The position numbers and the translations under genes were made by a program. From positions 3,421,001 to 3,485,000 of the forward strand of contig NZ_CP020104.1 in the NCBI RefSeq assembly GCF_002056795.1: DNA of 64,000 bases, read 5' to 3'. Position 1 is the stretch's first letter. Every line of letters begins with the position of its first letter. The notes below the pieces were generated by a model that did not search any database, had not been told where the DNA came from, and saw only the letters and a program-made list of their open reading frames with translations. Source of the DNA: Spirosoma aerolatum. Lineage in GTDB: Bacteria; Bacteroidota; Bacteroidia; Cytophagales; Spirosomataceae. Of the stretch, positions 49,533 to 59,291 are shown piece after piece.

Positions 49533-52183
49533 GATCATTCAACGCCAATTCGAAGGAAACAGAACCAACACAACCACCCCGGTGGGCGCAACGGTTGCTG
49601 GCCTGGTACTGCCGCCCCAACATACTGGAAGACTTGCAGGGGGACCTGAATGAGTACTTCGAACGCAACCTGACGACTAAAGGGCCACGGAAAGCCCGGT
49701 GGATTTACTGCCTGGATGTGCTGAAGTTTTTTCGTCTGTATACCATTCGTAAACCTGATTTTATTAACCTTTTTATCCATTGGATTATGCTTGGCAGTTA
49801 CCTCAAAACGTCCCGGCGGAGCCTGGTGCGTAACAAACTATTTTCTTTCATCAACATCATCGGGCTGGCCGTTAGTATGTCGGTGGGTTTACTGGTTATT
49901 TCATTCGTTACGGATATACTCGCCTACGACGATTTTCACGAAAATAAAGATCGGATTTTCCGGGTGATCACAGCCTTTAAAACGCCGGAACAACCGTCAA
50001 TCGATCTGGCTTCAACATCGGTAAAAGTGGGACAGCGCCTTCGCAAAAGTGTACCAGGAATTGACGCGTTAACCATACTTCGTAATGGCTTTGGTGGGGA
50101 TGCTACCGTGGGTGAGACAACGGTTCCCCTAGGTGGGCATTGGGCCGATGCTTCGTTTTTCAAGGTATTTACCTTTCCCTTACTGGAAGGTAATCCCGCC
50201 ACAGCCTTGAAAGACCCATACTCACTGATATTGACTGAAAAAACGGCCAAAAAGCTATTCGGCGATGTCGATCCACTGGGCAAAACAGTTCGGTTGGATA
50301 CGCTGAACTATACCGTGACAGGCTTAATGAAAGATGTTCCGAAATTGTCTCATATTCAATTCGAAGCATTAGCCTCTTTCTCAACAGCAGAAGCGCAGTT
50401 TACCAGAAAAGACCCTAATTTTTATGGATGGGATAACATCTGGCAGAATTATGTCTACATGGTTTTACCCGTGCAGACTAAACCCGAATCGGTATTGCAG
50501 GCCCTGAATACGTTTAATAAACAGGAAAACAGCGGATTGATAAATCGAACGGTTTCGGTATCGCTTCAGCCGCTGAAAGAAGCATCGCTGGGACGGAAGC
50601 TACACAATGCGATTGGGCCTACGATGATACCGATTGTGATCTGGGTTTTGAGTGGACTGGCGCTGGTTATTATCCTGTCGGCCTGTTTTAATTACACTAA
50701 TCTGTCAATTGCCCGGTCCCTTCGTCGTTCGCGGGAAGTAGGAGTTCGTAAAATTATCGGGGCATTGAAAAGTCATGTGTTAGGCCAGTTCATGGCCGAA
50801 TCCGTCATTATTGCGTTAATGGCGCTGGTAATCTCGTTTGGGCTCTTTTTATTTCTTCGAACTCAGTTTCTGGCACTCGATCCGTTTATTAATAATATGG
50901 TGTCGCTAGAGGTTTCGGTTCGGATCATTCTTTATTTTATTTTACTGGCCATTCTTGTAGGGTTGTTAGCCGGAATTTTACCTGCCCTGTTTTTCTCCCG
51001 AATCAAACCGGTGCAGGTGTTAAGAGATGGATCGGCCCTGAAAGTATTTCGGCGGCTTACCCTGCGTAAAACGCTGATTATCATTCAGTACGGGTTGTCT
51101 CTTGTCTTCATCGCAACAACCCTGATCGGCTATGCGCAGTACCGGAGCTTTCTAACTTTCGACCTGGGCTTTACGACCGACAATATTCTGAATATAAACC
51201 TGAAAGGAAATAAAGGGGCGGTGTTGGCGAACGAGTTGAGCCAGATTCCCGGCGTGGCCGAGGTATCGAAATCGCAGTTGATCACCAGCCTGGGCAGCAT
51301 GGGCGGAACGACCATGAAGTACAAAGATAGTCAGGACTCTGCGCTGGTCTGGCATAATATGGTTGACGAACATTATTTGCCAATTCATAAGCACAAACTC
51401 CTGGCTGGAACAAATTTTACCCGACATCCTAAAAAAGGAGAGGAGGAGAGCGAAGTTATTGTGAATGAGCAGGTCATCCGACGATTCAACATTGCCAAAC
51501 GAAACCCGCAGAAAGCACTGGGCGAACAGGTGGTTGTCGATAAAAAGAAGCTCACGATTGTCGGTGTGTTAAAGGATTTCCATTACGGAACGATGGAGAA
51601 ACAAATTGAGCCCGTCATGTTCCGGTACTTTACAGATCAAACGGGTGGATATCTGAATGTAAAAGTGGCTACTACCGATTTGCCCGCTACCCTGGCGAGT
51701 ATTGAGGAGGTTTGGCGCAAGCTGGATAAAATGCATCCGATGGAAGCCAAGTTTTATGATGATCAGATTGAAGAGGCCTACCGGCAGTTCGCCATTATGC
51801 TTAAGGTGATTGGCTTTGTTGCGTTTCTGGCCATCTGCATCGCTTTTCTGGGACTGCTGGGCATGGTCGTATTTATGACCGAAACCCGGCTGAAAGAAGT
51901 TAGTATTCGCAAAGTACTCGGAGCCAGCGAAGGAGGATTGGTCTATCTGTTGAGTAAAAGCTTCCTGAATTTGCTTCTGCTAGCTGCTTTCGTGGCTCTT
52001 CCAGCAACCTATCTCTTTTTCGATCAGGTCGTTCTGGTCAACTTTGCCTATCACCAACCCATTCGGGTGAATGAACTCGTCATTAGTGTATTGGTTGTAA
52101 TGATTCCGGCTTTCCTGATGATTGTGTCACAGACGCTGAATGCCGCCCGAAAAAACCCAGCTAAGGTATTGAAAAGTGACTAA
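49529..52183 (+). CDS. FtsX/MacB-type ABC transporter permease with N-terminal prefix domain
   Basis: The 884-residue protein starts with a soluble prefix (residues 15-85, WAQRLLAWYCRPNILEDLQGDLNEYFERN) found in PadR-linked permeases. Two MacB-type periplasmic domains and about eight membrane spans follow (near 103-130, 365-400, 420-450, 465-495, 515-535, 760-790, 815-835 and 850-870). FtsX-like motifs LRRSREVGVRKIIGALKSHVLGQFMAES and KEVSIRKVLGASEGGLVYLLSKSFL lie after the repeats. No ATPase gene accompanies it, as is common for this group. The substrate is unknown. Confidence 0.9.
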   Translation: MRSFNANSKETEPTQPPRWAQRLLAWYCRPNILEDLQGDLNEYFERNLTTKGPRKARWIYCLDVLKFFRLYTIRKPDFINLFIHWIMLGSYLKTSRRSLVRNKLFSFINIIGLAVSMSVGLLVISFVTDILAYDDFHENKDRIFRVITAFKTPEQPSIDLASTSVKVGQRLRKSVPGIDALTILRNGFGGDATVGETTVPLGGHWADASFFKVFTFPLLEGNPATALKDPYSLILTEKTAKKLFGDVDPLGKTVRLDTLNYTVTGLMKDVPKLSHIQFEALASFSTAEAQFTRKDPNFYGWDNIWQNYVYMVLPVQTKPESVLQALNTFNKQENSGLINRTVSVSLQPLKEASLGRKLHNAIGPTMIPIVIWVLSGLALVIILSACFNYTNLSIARSLRRSREVGVRKIIGALKSHVLGQFMAESVIIALMALVISFGLFLFLRTQFLALDPFINNMVSLEVSVRIILYFILLAILVGLLAGILPALFFSRIKPVQVLRDGSALKVFRRLTLRKTLIIIQYGLSLVFIATTLIGYAQYRSFLTFDLGFTTDNILNINLKGNKGAVLANELSQIPGVAEVSKSQLITSLGSMGGTTMKYKDSQDSALVWHNMVDEHYLPIHKHKLLAGTNFTRHPKKGEEESEVIVNEQVIRRFNIAKRNPQKALGEQVVVDKKKLTIVGVLKDFHYGTMEKQIEPVMFRYFTDQTGGYLNVKVATTDLPATLASIEEVWRKLDKMHPMEAKFYDDQIEEAYRQFAIMLKVIGFVAFLAICIAFLGLLGMVVFMTETRLKEVSIRKVLGASEGGLVYLLSKSFLNLLLLAAFVALPATYLFFDQVVLVNFAYHQPIRVNELVISVLVVMIPAFLMIVSQTLNAARKNPAKVLKSD

Positions 52184-52221
52184 GGTAGTGACGCATTCCC
52201 TTGCGTCACTACCTTAGTCAC
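52176..52221. terminator. 20-bp perfect hairpin containing both convergent stop codons
   Basis: Arms 52176-52195 and 52202-52221 are exact reverse complements with a 6-nt loop. The plus-strand permease stop (52181-52183) and the minus-strand stop at 52180-52182 both lie in the left arm, so the two genes overlap inside the structure. Confidence 0.8.
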
Positions 52222-53274
52222 GGAAAATCGGTACCAAACCCATACAGCGCCCAACCAGCCTATAGCTAACCAGGCTCCTATGGGTACGCCGAACATAATC
52301 AGGAGTAGGCCACCGATGAAGCCGCCAAAAATGCCTGAAAGCCAGCGTTCGGGAAGGATATCGTACCCGTAGGCAAGGCTATGCAGAAACAGTAACCAGC
52401 CCCATCCCGTCAGCCAAAGCCAGATAACGTAGTCGGGTTGAATTTCAGCCGGGTAATTTCGCCCTAAAATCAGGAGTTCAGGAAGCCAGATAAGTCCATA
52501 CGTAAAGGCATACCGCACGAGTCGTTGCCACCAGGAAAAGGGTAAATTGGGGAGTAAGAGCAGGTATTTTTTCTCAAAGGTGCTCACCTGACCGCCCACC
52601 TGCGCATGCCCCAGTATCGCCAGCAATAGCCCAATGAGCAACAGCCGCTGGTCGTAATCGTCGGTGGGGTAGAGTCGGCAAACACCCGCCAGCAGTAAGC
52701 ACGAAAATGCTTTGGTCAATACCAGCGAAAGTGGTTCATGCCGGAGCCAGTAGACGGGAAAAAACAGTTCGTAAGCGAGCTTGATGCGGAGATGGGGAAG
52801 GCGGAGCACATCGGGACCGGGATGCCGAAGGCGGTAATCATTTAGATAGGCGCCAACGCCAATCAGGCACAACAGGTAGGCAACGATAGCCGTTAGTGAA
52901 TCCCATTTTTCATACACCGTTGCCAGTTGAACCATCCAGCCTCCGTAGGCAATCACAGGGGCTAGCAATCCTATTTGAAGGGCGAGCCAGAGCGCATAAC
53001 GTGAAGGCGTGGGTACCAGCCAAAGGTATTGCAGAAACAAATGTTCGGGCGCGGCTAATTCCTGGCGGACAAATGAACTGACCTTTACTAAATAAAGCCC
53101 CCAGAGGATGAATACCAGGACCATTAAAAACCAGGAACCCAGACAAGCGGTAATTAAGGCTTTATGTTCGCGGGCGCTCAGAAAGCCAAAGGCCAGCAGA
53201 ATAATGACCAGAAATGTACCGGCGTTGCGAGCGTAAAAGGGGCCAACAAAAATTCGATTCAGGAACGTCAGCAT
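52180..53274 (-). CDS. ABC-type membrane component, polytopic
   Basis: The 364-residue membrane protein has about nine to ten hydrophobic segments and few loops. Its start lies 8 bp after the stop of an ABC ATPase gene, so it is most likely the membrane half of that exporter. The signature of a known ABC-2 permease family is not clear; the sequence LRLPHLRIKLAYELFFPVYWLRHEPLSLVLTKAFS is a cytosolic loop that could contact the ATPase. The last codons are written in the shared hairpin. Confidence 0.72.
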   Translation of the reverse strand: MLTFLNRIFVGPFYARNAGTFLVIILLAFGFLSAREHKALITACLGSWFLMVLVFILWGLYLVKVSSFVRQELAAPEHLFLQYLWLVPTPSRYALWLALQIGLLAPVIAYGGWMVQLATVYEKWDSLTAIVAYLLCLIGVGAYLNDYRLRHPGPDVLRLPHLRIKLAYELFFPVYWLRHEPLSLVLTKAFSCLLLAGVCRLYPTDDYDQRLLLIGLLLAILGHAQVGGQVSTFEKKYLLLLPNLPFSWWQRLVRYAFTYGLIWLPELLILGRNYPAEIQPDYVIWLWLTGWGWLLFLHSLAYGYDILPERWLSGIFGGFIGGLLLIMFGVPIGAWLAIGWLGAVWVWYRFSVTKVVTQGNASLP

Positions 53275-53282
53275 AAGACAGA

Positions 53283-53918
53283 TTAGGTTGTCGGTACAAT
53301 GCCCCCATCGCCCACCTGCCAGATACCGCTTAGGGTTAAGCCGGTTAGGCTGACATCCTGGTGTGAGGTAAGCCAGAACGAAACCCCCTGTTCTGTATGA
53401 AGTTGACGGATATAATCGAATAGTTTTGCTGCCGTTGCAACGTCGAGGGTCGTCAGGGGTTCATCGAGTAAAACGAGTGTTGGAGATCCTAGCAACGCCA
53501 GCAACAAGGATAACTTCTTAAGCATCCCACTCGAAAAGGTGCTTGTCGGTTGCGTCCAGAAGGTATTGACGCCCAAAATACTGGCGATATGTTCGACTTG
53601 CCCCGATGGGGCCTGTTTCGCCTGACCAACGAATCCGGCCAGATCACGAGGTGTCAGAAACGATGGATACAGCGGTTCGGCTTCAGCATAGTTGACCCGT
53701 AGGCGGTAGGCGACCGGATCGCGGTTAATCTCGTACTGGTCTTTCAGCCAGATTTTTCCTGAAAAGGGAAGGAGTCCGGCAACGGTTCGGAAAAAGGTGG
53801 TTTTGCCGGAGCCATTGCCACCCCGGAAATAATGGATGCCTGATGAAAATGCCAGCTCTGGTAGGGCCAGTACCGTTCGACCGTTGTAGGCTTTGGTGAA
53901 GTTGGATACAGTCAGCAA
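53283..53918 (-). CDS. ABC transporter ATP-binding protein
   Basis: The 211-residue ATPase has Walker A GGNGSGKTT (33-41), a Q-loop region near NYAEAEPLY, and Walker B LVLLDEPL followed by the D-loop TTLD. The switch His is in WLTSHQD. The signature motif is degenerate (TFSSGMLKKLSLL instead of LSGGQ), as in the CcmA/ABC-2-type subgroup. It pairs with the downstream membrane gene. The start codon is TTG, with a TATTTTTG element 22 nt upstream. Confidence 0.88.
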   Translation of the reverse strand: MLTVSNFTKAYNGRTVLALPELAFSSGIHYFRGGNGSGKTTFFRTVAGLLPFSGKIWLKDQYEINRDPVAYRLRVNYAEAEPLYPSFLTPRDLAGFVGQAKQAPSGQVEHIASILGVNTFWTQPTSTFSSGMLKKLSLLLALLGSPTLVLLDEPLTTLDVATAAKLFDYIRQLHTEQGVSFWLTSHQDVSLTGLTLSGIWQVGDGGIVPTT

Positions 53919-53940
53919 GGACGATTCGATTGATAAGCAC

Positions 53941-53948
53941 CAAAAATA
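53941..53948 (-). promoter_or_regulatory. -7 element for the ABC transporter operon
   Basis: Minus-strand TATTTTTG matches TAnnTTTG and lies 22 nt before the TTG start. Confidence 0.45.
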
Positions 53949-54022
53949 AGAATGAATTCAGGCAGACGAATTCCCTTCTGTCATTTCGGCTGACCATTCC
54001 TCACGAGCCATGCGCGAAACCC

Positions 54023-56122
54023 CTACCATTTTACGCTAAGTCGGACGCCTGCCAGTCCATTCCGGCCGGGGGCCGCATTATAATATCGATTCCCGACCGC
54101 ATTCAGATCATAGCCCAGCGAATAGGCCCGATCCAGCAGATTATCGCCACTGGCATACACATCCAGTGTCCAATGCGCGCCCAGGTTACGACGAAAACCC
54201 AGGGTGCCCTGAAGGAGCTGCGTCGGGTTCGATAAGGCTGTATTGGCATCATTCAACTGAAATTCCAGCAGAAATAGATACGTCAGATGCGTATAAAAAC
54301 CTGAGCGCGTTTCGACATCAATCCCCGTTGTGTTGGCCGTTGGGGCTACGCCCGGAATCTGGTTATTCGACAAGTCGACGTTTCCCTGCCGATAATCGCG
54401 GTATCGATAATTGGTCAATGTCAGGTTATTCCAAAGACGAAGTAAGGTCAGCGATTGGGTTGTATTGGGCAGCACAAAGTCATAGCTAAGCTGAGTTTCC
54501 AGACCTGGCTGGTCGGTGCGTCCTGCATTGATAAAATAATCGGCACCAGCCGCGTCGGATCGACGAACGATTGTCTCCCGGAGTTGTAGCTTGTAGAGGG
54601 CCACATCAAACCGCAGACGGCTGTTTAGGGCAGATCCGCGAACACCTACTTCATAGCTAATGCCACGCTCGGGGTTGAGTGATGTGCTGAAGCCACCTGC
54701 CGAGGGATGCACTTCCTGACTCGATGGAGCCGAATAACCCGTACTGATGCTCGCAAAAGCTGATAAATTAGGACCAAAGGTGCGTAAGAGAGCGACCCTG
54801 GGTAGCCAGACAGGGGTGAACGTTCGGGTGATCATGGCCGTCGGTAACCCATTGGAACGCACCATATACCGGGTAAAATCATACCGAACATCGTTTCGGC
54901 TCAGGCCTGCCGTCAGTCGGAAGTGGGCAGGCAGTTCGGTTTCAACCTGAGCGAACAGCGTGGTTTGCCGGGAAATTAGTTCTTCATCAGTCTGAATGGT
55001 GTCGGGTAAGCCAGCTCGGTTGCCAAAGTTTCGATCTACGGTGAAGTTGCGCAAGAGTTCGGCACCAACCGTAACAACCGTTGGCAGCGGACTATTGGGG
55101 AATTTGAATTGAGTTACCGAACGGCCCCCAATTCCCAGGTCGGTCCGTTTTTCATAATTGGTAATAAACGGGTTGGCAAAATCAGTGGTGGAACTGTAAA
55201 TGACCGTCGTGTTTTGAATGCGGTCGTTCCAGCGGTATTCATGCGACAGGCCAAAATACCCGACTTTCTGATAGATACCTGCCTGCTGAGCGGCACTACT
55301 GGGCAACGTAGGTGTGGCTGGTCGGGATGCTCTTGGATTGAGTAAAAACTGGGCTTCGGTCAGTCCACCGGGGGTTTGATAATGGAGGTCGGAATACAGC
55401 GCCAGTAGCGAGACCGTCCGTTTGGGGTTTACGTTGAAAGAGCCAATAAAGCTTAGGTTATCGCGCACGACCGCACTCTGATCGCGGTATCCGTCCGACT
55501 GCAAATGGTTGTAATTTAGGGATATAGCTGAATTGGCTTTGCCGGTTTGCAGGGAAATGCCATTGCCATATAAGCCATAGGAGCCACCTAATGCAGAAAG
55601 CTCGACACTGCTTTTATTGGCAGGTACGGCCAGACCGCTAAAGAGAATGGTGCCGCCTGTGCCTGCGCCATACAAGCTGCCAGAGGGACCTTTTATAACT
55701 TCGATCCGGCCCAGAGCCCGCACATCGAGTGCATTGAGGGGCGTGTTGCCACCCGCATCGGTCAGTGGTAATTCATTCCAGTAGGTTTTGATATTTCGCA
55801 CGCCAAAAGGGGATCGGATAGCACTTCCCCGAATGGCCAGCCGATAGCTTCCGGGCGAACGTTCATCGGCCCGTACACCGGGAATGGTGTTTAACGAAGA
55901 GACGATGGTGGGTATGCCAAAGCGTTGGTTCAAATCCCGTCGTGTCAGTACGCCCACCGAAGCGGGCGTTTCCAGCAACCGCCGGTTGGTGGCATACCCG
56001 CGCACAACAACCTCGTTCAATTGCAGGGTATCGTCTAAGGACGAAGCTGGTGTTTGGCCCAGTAGACGAACAGGACTGATGAGGCAAAGGGTTAGGGGTA
56101 AGAGTAGGTAGTTGTTGAACAT
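54023..56122 (-). CDS. TonB-dependent receptor
   Basis: Taking the ATG at 56122, directly before the signal peptide (MFNNYLLLPLTLCLISPVRLLGQ), gives 699 residues. A TonB-box-like LNEVVVRGYATNRR precedes the plug domain (ETPASVGVLTRRDLNQRF, IPGVRADERSPGSYRLAIRGSAIRSPFG). A long 22-strand-type barrel ends YYNAAPGRNGLAGVRLSVKW with the aromatic C-terminus for Bam recognition. It resembles ferric siderophore or cobalamin receptors. It could share a substrate with the adjacent ABC transporter on the same strand, but that is inference. Confidence 0.88.
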   Translation of the reverse strand: MFNNYLLLPLTLCLISPVRLLGQTPASSLDDTLQLNEVVVRGYATNRRLLETPASVGVLTRRDLNQRFGIPTIVSSLNTIPGVRADERSPGSYRLAIRGSAIRSPFGVRNIKTYWNELPLTDAGGNTPLNALDVRALGRIEVIKGPSGSLYGAGTGGTILFSGLAVPANKSSVELSALGGSYGLYGNGISLQTGKANSAISLNYNHLQSDGYRDQSAVVRDNLSFIGSFNVNPKRTVSLLALYSDLHYQTPGGLTEAQFLLNPRASRPATPTLPSSAAQQAGIYQKVGYFGLSHEYRWNDRIQNTTVIYSSTTDFANPFITNYEKRTDLGIGGRSVTQFKFPNSPLPTVVTVGAELLRNFTVDRNFGNRAGLPDTIQTDEELISRQTTLFAQVETELPAHFRLTAGLSRNDVRYDFTRYMVRSNGLPTAMITRTFTPVWLPRVALLRTFGPNLSAFASISTGYSAPSSQEVHPSAGGFSTSLNPERGISYEVGVRGSALNSRLRFDVALYKLQLRETIVRRSDAAGADYFINAGRTDQPGLETQLSYDFVLPNTTQSLTLLRLWNNLTLTNYRYRDYRQGNVDLSNNQIPGVAPTANTTGIDVETRSGFYTHLTYLFLLEFQLNDANTALSNPTQLLQGTLGFRRNLGAHWTLDVYASGDNLLDRAYSLGYDLNAVGNRYYNAAPGRNGLAGVRLSVKW

Positions 56123-56317
56123 AAAACGACGGCTATGCCTTGTAAAAGTACATCGAATAACGGGAAACAAGGTTTCTGAATGAGATAAAATCGAGCCAGT
56201 AATCCAGTAATCAAACCGCCTGCATAAAAATTCAGTGAAAGGCGGATTGATTCTTGTATTTGGCGTAAGCACCATTTTTGATCAATAAGATTATATACTA
56301 TGATTCTTTTCTGGCAC

Positions 56318-56325
56318 TAAATTTG
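56318..56325 (+). promoter_or_regulatory. -7 element before the 136-residue unknown gene
   Basis: TAAATTTG matches TAnnTTTG and lies 14 nt before the ATG at 56340. Confidence 0.4.
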
Positions 56326-56339
56326 ACAAGTAACGTAGT

Positions 56340-56750
56340 ATGCAAGCTTTATCTTTACAGGAGAAGAGCCTGAGACTACGGCTCATACATACCCTGCAAT
56401 GGGTGCTTCAACTGGCAGCAGGCGGTGTGATAATCGTTGCATTGCTGGCAGGCTCTCTGCTGTGGCAGCCGTATGCTGATCAAAGCGAGGTAGAACGTGA
56501 TCAGGCTAATGAGACTTACCTGCGGGTGATGTCGGAACTGCAAAGTGCTGCCTGCGTGTATCACCAGGGGGACTGGTTGCCCTTTCTGTCATGTGAATCA
56601 GCCGGACATAAGCGATTTACGCTGAGATATGAAGTGCTTGTTTATGAAGGTAATTCCTTTTATTACAGCCCTTTCTACGCAACCCAAACCGATAGGGTAT
56701 TAAGGGAGTTCAGAAATAAGCCGGTGCCAGATGGCGCAGTTGGCCTTTGA
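56340..56750 (+). CDS. small membrane-anchored hypothetical protein
   Basis: The 136-residue protein has one membrane span (about 22-44, LQLAAGGVIIVALLAGSLLW) after a short charged N-terminus. An extracytoplasmic part of about 90 residues contains two Cys (SAACVYH and LSCESAG) that could form a disulfide. No family is recognised. It has its own -7 element and ends 24 bp from the convergent propeller gene. Confidence 0.62.
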   Translation: MQALSLQEKSLRLRLIHTLQWVLQLAAGGVIIVALLAGSLLWQPYADQSEVERDQANETYLRVMSELQSAACVYHQGDWLPFLSCESAGHKRFTLRYEVLVYEGNSFYYSPFYATQTDRVLREFRNKPVPDGAVGL

Positions 56751-56773
56751 AAAAGCTAAAGCTATCGTTCAAT

Positions 56774-57871
56774 CTACTCCGGCAATTTCACCCGGTATAG
56801 ACCAAACGGATAGACCACGTTGTCTTCCCCATTATTGTAGCGACGGGTACGATGTATCTGGGCGGCTGTTACATACAAATACCCATCCGTTCCGATGCCG
56901 AAACTATCCGGCCACAGTAATCGGTTGTCCTGAACCAGGACGCGCAGCCGCCGTTCAGCCGTAGACTCGCCGGGAGTGACATACCGAATGGCTTTATCCG
57001 GGGAATCGGTGAGGTAAATACGCCCCGCTTTGTCGGCAATCATCCCATGCGACACACCCGTTTCGCCCATCGATTCGACGCGCCCCGACAACTCCGCAGG
57101 TGATAGGTTTAGATTGACTAAATCGTCAACGGTAATCCGATAGAGTTTAGTTTGGGTGATCGGGCGAAAATAAAGGTACTTGAAATCGTGCGTAAGGGCG
57201 ATACCGTTGACATTACTCCGAAATGGATTGCCCCGGCTATCCCGAACTTCTTTCCCATCAATGGTGAGCACAAAATCAGGATCGGCTTTGGTCGATGGAG
57301 CCGTATCCAGCACCGTTCGGCTTTTTCCAGAACGTAAATCGAGCACAACAATCGCTCCCCGGCCCGGATCGGATAGGTACGCCTTCTGCCGTCTGGTATC
57401 GATCTGGACATCATTCAGCCCCGTTCGTTCGCGGGGTAAGTCCTCGAAACGGTAAACACGTTCCACCTGATTGGTCTTTAAATTGATCTTGAGCAGTTTA
57501 ATGCCTTCAGGTATCGCTTTCTGGCCCGATGGGCTGGCCGGGTCAAGTACCCAAAGGTCATTGGTTTGATCGACAAACAGGGCTTGAACATTAATAAACC
57601 GATGTTGCGGGTTCAGCGAATCCCACTGATTCCATTCGGCGTTAGGGTAGGGTATACGCTTCCCATGTACGATTTCGGCCAAACCATAATCATAGTTGAT
57701 TGGATTCTTAGGAAATGTAACAAAGATGCGGTTGTCCTGCGAGACGCCTAATCCTATGGGCTGGTGCCTGCCAAACTGAGCGACGGTTTCCAGCTTAGTA
57801 GATGGATGCGATTGAGCCGATGCAATGAATGAGCTCAGTAAAAAGAAAAGAGTAACGGAAAGTGTTTTCAT
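56774..57871 (-). CDS. major royal jelly protein-like secreted beta-propeller
   Basis: The 365-residue protein has a signal peptide (1-19, cut after ASA) and a six-bladed propeller resembling the MRJP/yellow family (PF03022). Motifs include LWVLDPASPSGQK, LNDVQIDTRRQKAYLSDPGRGAIVVLDLRSGKS, NPFRSNVNGIALTHDFKYLYFRP and SHGMIADKAGRIYLTDS. Some bacterial members act as lactonases or in sugar metabolism; the function here is unproven. It lies 35 bp downstream of an enolase-superfamily gene, suggesting a joint role in sugar-acid breakdown. Confidence 0.82.
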   Translation of the reverse strand: MKTLSVTLFFLLSSFIASAQSHPSTKLETVAQFGRHQPIGLGVSQDNRIFVTFPKNPINYDYGLAEIVHGKRIPYPNAEWNQWDSLNPQHRFINVQALFVDQTNDLWVLDPASPSGQKAIPEGIKLLKINLKTNQVERVYRFEDLPRERTGLNDVQIDTRRQKAYLSDPGRGAIVVLDLRSGKSRTVLDTAPSTKADPDFVLTIDGKEVRDSRGNPFRSNVNGIALTHDFKYLYFRPITQTKLYRITVDDLVNLNLSPAELSGRVESMGETGVSHGMIADKAGRIYLTDSPDKAIRYVTPGESTAERRLRVLVQDNRLLWPDSFGIGTDGYLYVTAAQIHRTRRYNNGEDNVVYPFGLYRVKLPE

Positions 57872-57906
57872 ACTAATATAACCAGAGTCATCGAATTGTG
57901 TTGACT

Positions 57907-59139
57907 TCAGACAATTCGCTCGGCCGTTTTCCAGATTGTTTCGTCGTAAGTAATCCCCAGGCCCGGTAAGTTTGGAATTTGAATGGCCCCGTTTTGAATC
58001 CGAATGGGAGGAGTATACCAGGTTACTGGTTTACTGGCCAGATCGAACACCGTTTCCTGTAACCCATATAAATTAGGGCAAACTGCTGCCAGGTGCCAGA
58101 AGGGGGCAATCAATGGATCGGCCTTGGGCGTATGAGGAGCAATGGATTTATTGTATTTTCGGGCAATTTCGGCTACCTGTAAGGCCCGAAGTATGCCACC
58201 GTTATAGTACAAATCGGGTTGCAGCAGATCGTACACATCGGTGCGGGCCAGTCGGTCGAAACGATAGAGACTGGTATCCTGTTCGCCACCCGCCAGCCGA
58301 AGTTTGGTCAGCGCTCGATTGACATTTCGCAGGCCGTCTTCATCCTCGAAATTGCAGGGTTCTTCAAAAATAGCTACGCCATTATCTTCCAGCATGTGCC
58401 CAATGGCAATGCCTTCCTTAGGGGTATATGAACCATTGGCATCGGCATAAATGGTTATCGAATCACCCAGTTTTTTTCGGACTAATGGAACAAAGGCTCT
58501 TGTCCGGCGCTCGTCGTCGGGTGTATTCTGCATTCTACCCCCGACCTTAATTTTTACACCTTTGGCACCTGTAGCCGCTAACTTTTGGGCGAGCTGATCA
58601 ACAACTGCATCGGGCGTTAGCGTACCCCGGTCGAAGTCGGAGATGTAGACGTCATACTGGGTTCGTACCGGCTTTCCCAAAAGTTGATAAACCGGCTTTT
58701 TCGCCAGTCGGCCCAGCAAATCCCAGACCGCTAGCTCAACCGAACCGATGCAGTTCCAGAGCGGCATCCCGGCATATTTATAATTTGAATTGAGTCGATA
58801 CGCATGATCGACTAACTGAGGCAGATCCCGGGCGTCTTTTTCAATGAAATACTCAATAACCAGCCCCTTGAGCAGCGACGATAAATTAGGCATTCGGTCG
58901 TTACATTGGGTAATGCCCCGTGTACCATCCTGAGCCGTAGCGACCAGCATCAGTTGTCCCTGTGTTTTCAATAACTCGACCGAGCGAATGAGAACTGGGC
59001 TGGCTAGTACGTGGTGCAAATCAGGCAGGGGCCACACGGGAAAATCGTCGGCTGGTGTCAGCATCGAACCAAACGGCTCGGCATTTGCCAACAAACTACT
59101 ACTGAAGATGGCTGAATGGAGAAACTGTCGGCGGTGCAT
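57907..59139 (-). CDS. mandelate racemase/muconate lactonizing enzyme family protein, exported
   Basis: From the ATG at 59139 the protein has 410 residues and a Tat-like start (MHRRQFLHSAIFSSSLL). The frame is open for 30 codons upstream but those residues lack family character. The enolase superfamily barrel shows a KIK-type base (VKIKVGG, Lys196/Lys198), metal ligands Asp233 in YADANG, Glu259/Glu260 in IFEEP and Glu286 in AGGEQD, and a late His in SIAPHTP. It should abstract an alpha proton from a carboxylate, as in sugar-acid dehydratases. Export is unusual for the family. Confidence 0.85.
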   Translation of the reverse strand: MHRRQFLHSAIFSSSLLANAEPFGSMLTPADDFPVWPLPDLHHVLASPVLIRSVELLKTQGQLMLVATAQDGTRGITQCNDRMPNLSSLLKGLVIEYFIEKDARDLPQLVDHAYRLNSNYKYAGMPLWNCIGSVELAVWDLLGRLAKKPVYQLLGKPVRTQYDVYISDFDRGTLTPDAVVDQLAQKLAATGAKGVKIKVGGRMQNTPDDERRTRAFVPLVRKKLGDSITIYADANGSYTPKEGIAIGHMLEDNGVAIFEEPCNFEDEDGLRNVNRALTKLRLAGGEQDTSLYRFDRLARTDVYDLLQPDLYYNGGILRALQVAEIARKYNKSIAPHTPKADPLIAPFWHLAAVCPNLYGLQETVFDLASKPVTWYTPPIRIQNGAIQIPNLPGLGITYDETIWKTAERIV

Positions 59140-59291
59140 GGCTTCGGGAAGGAATATTCTTTCAGGAAAGGCCACCCGCGAAGGAGAATACTGGATAAAA
59201 TTCGATTTTTTCGATATATTTGTTTCCAATCAAGCAGAAAGCTGGCCGGGATGTCAAGGTCAGTTAGTTTTCACCTTCACGAAGCTGTATC

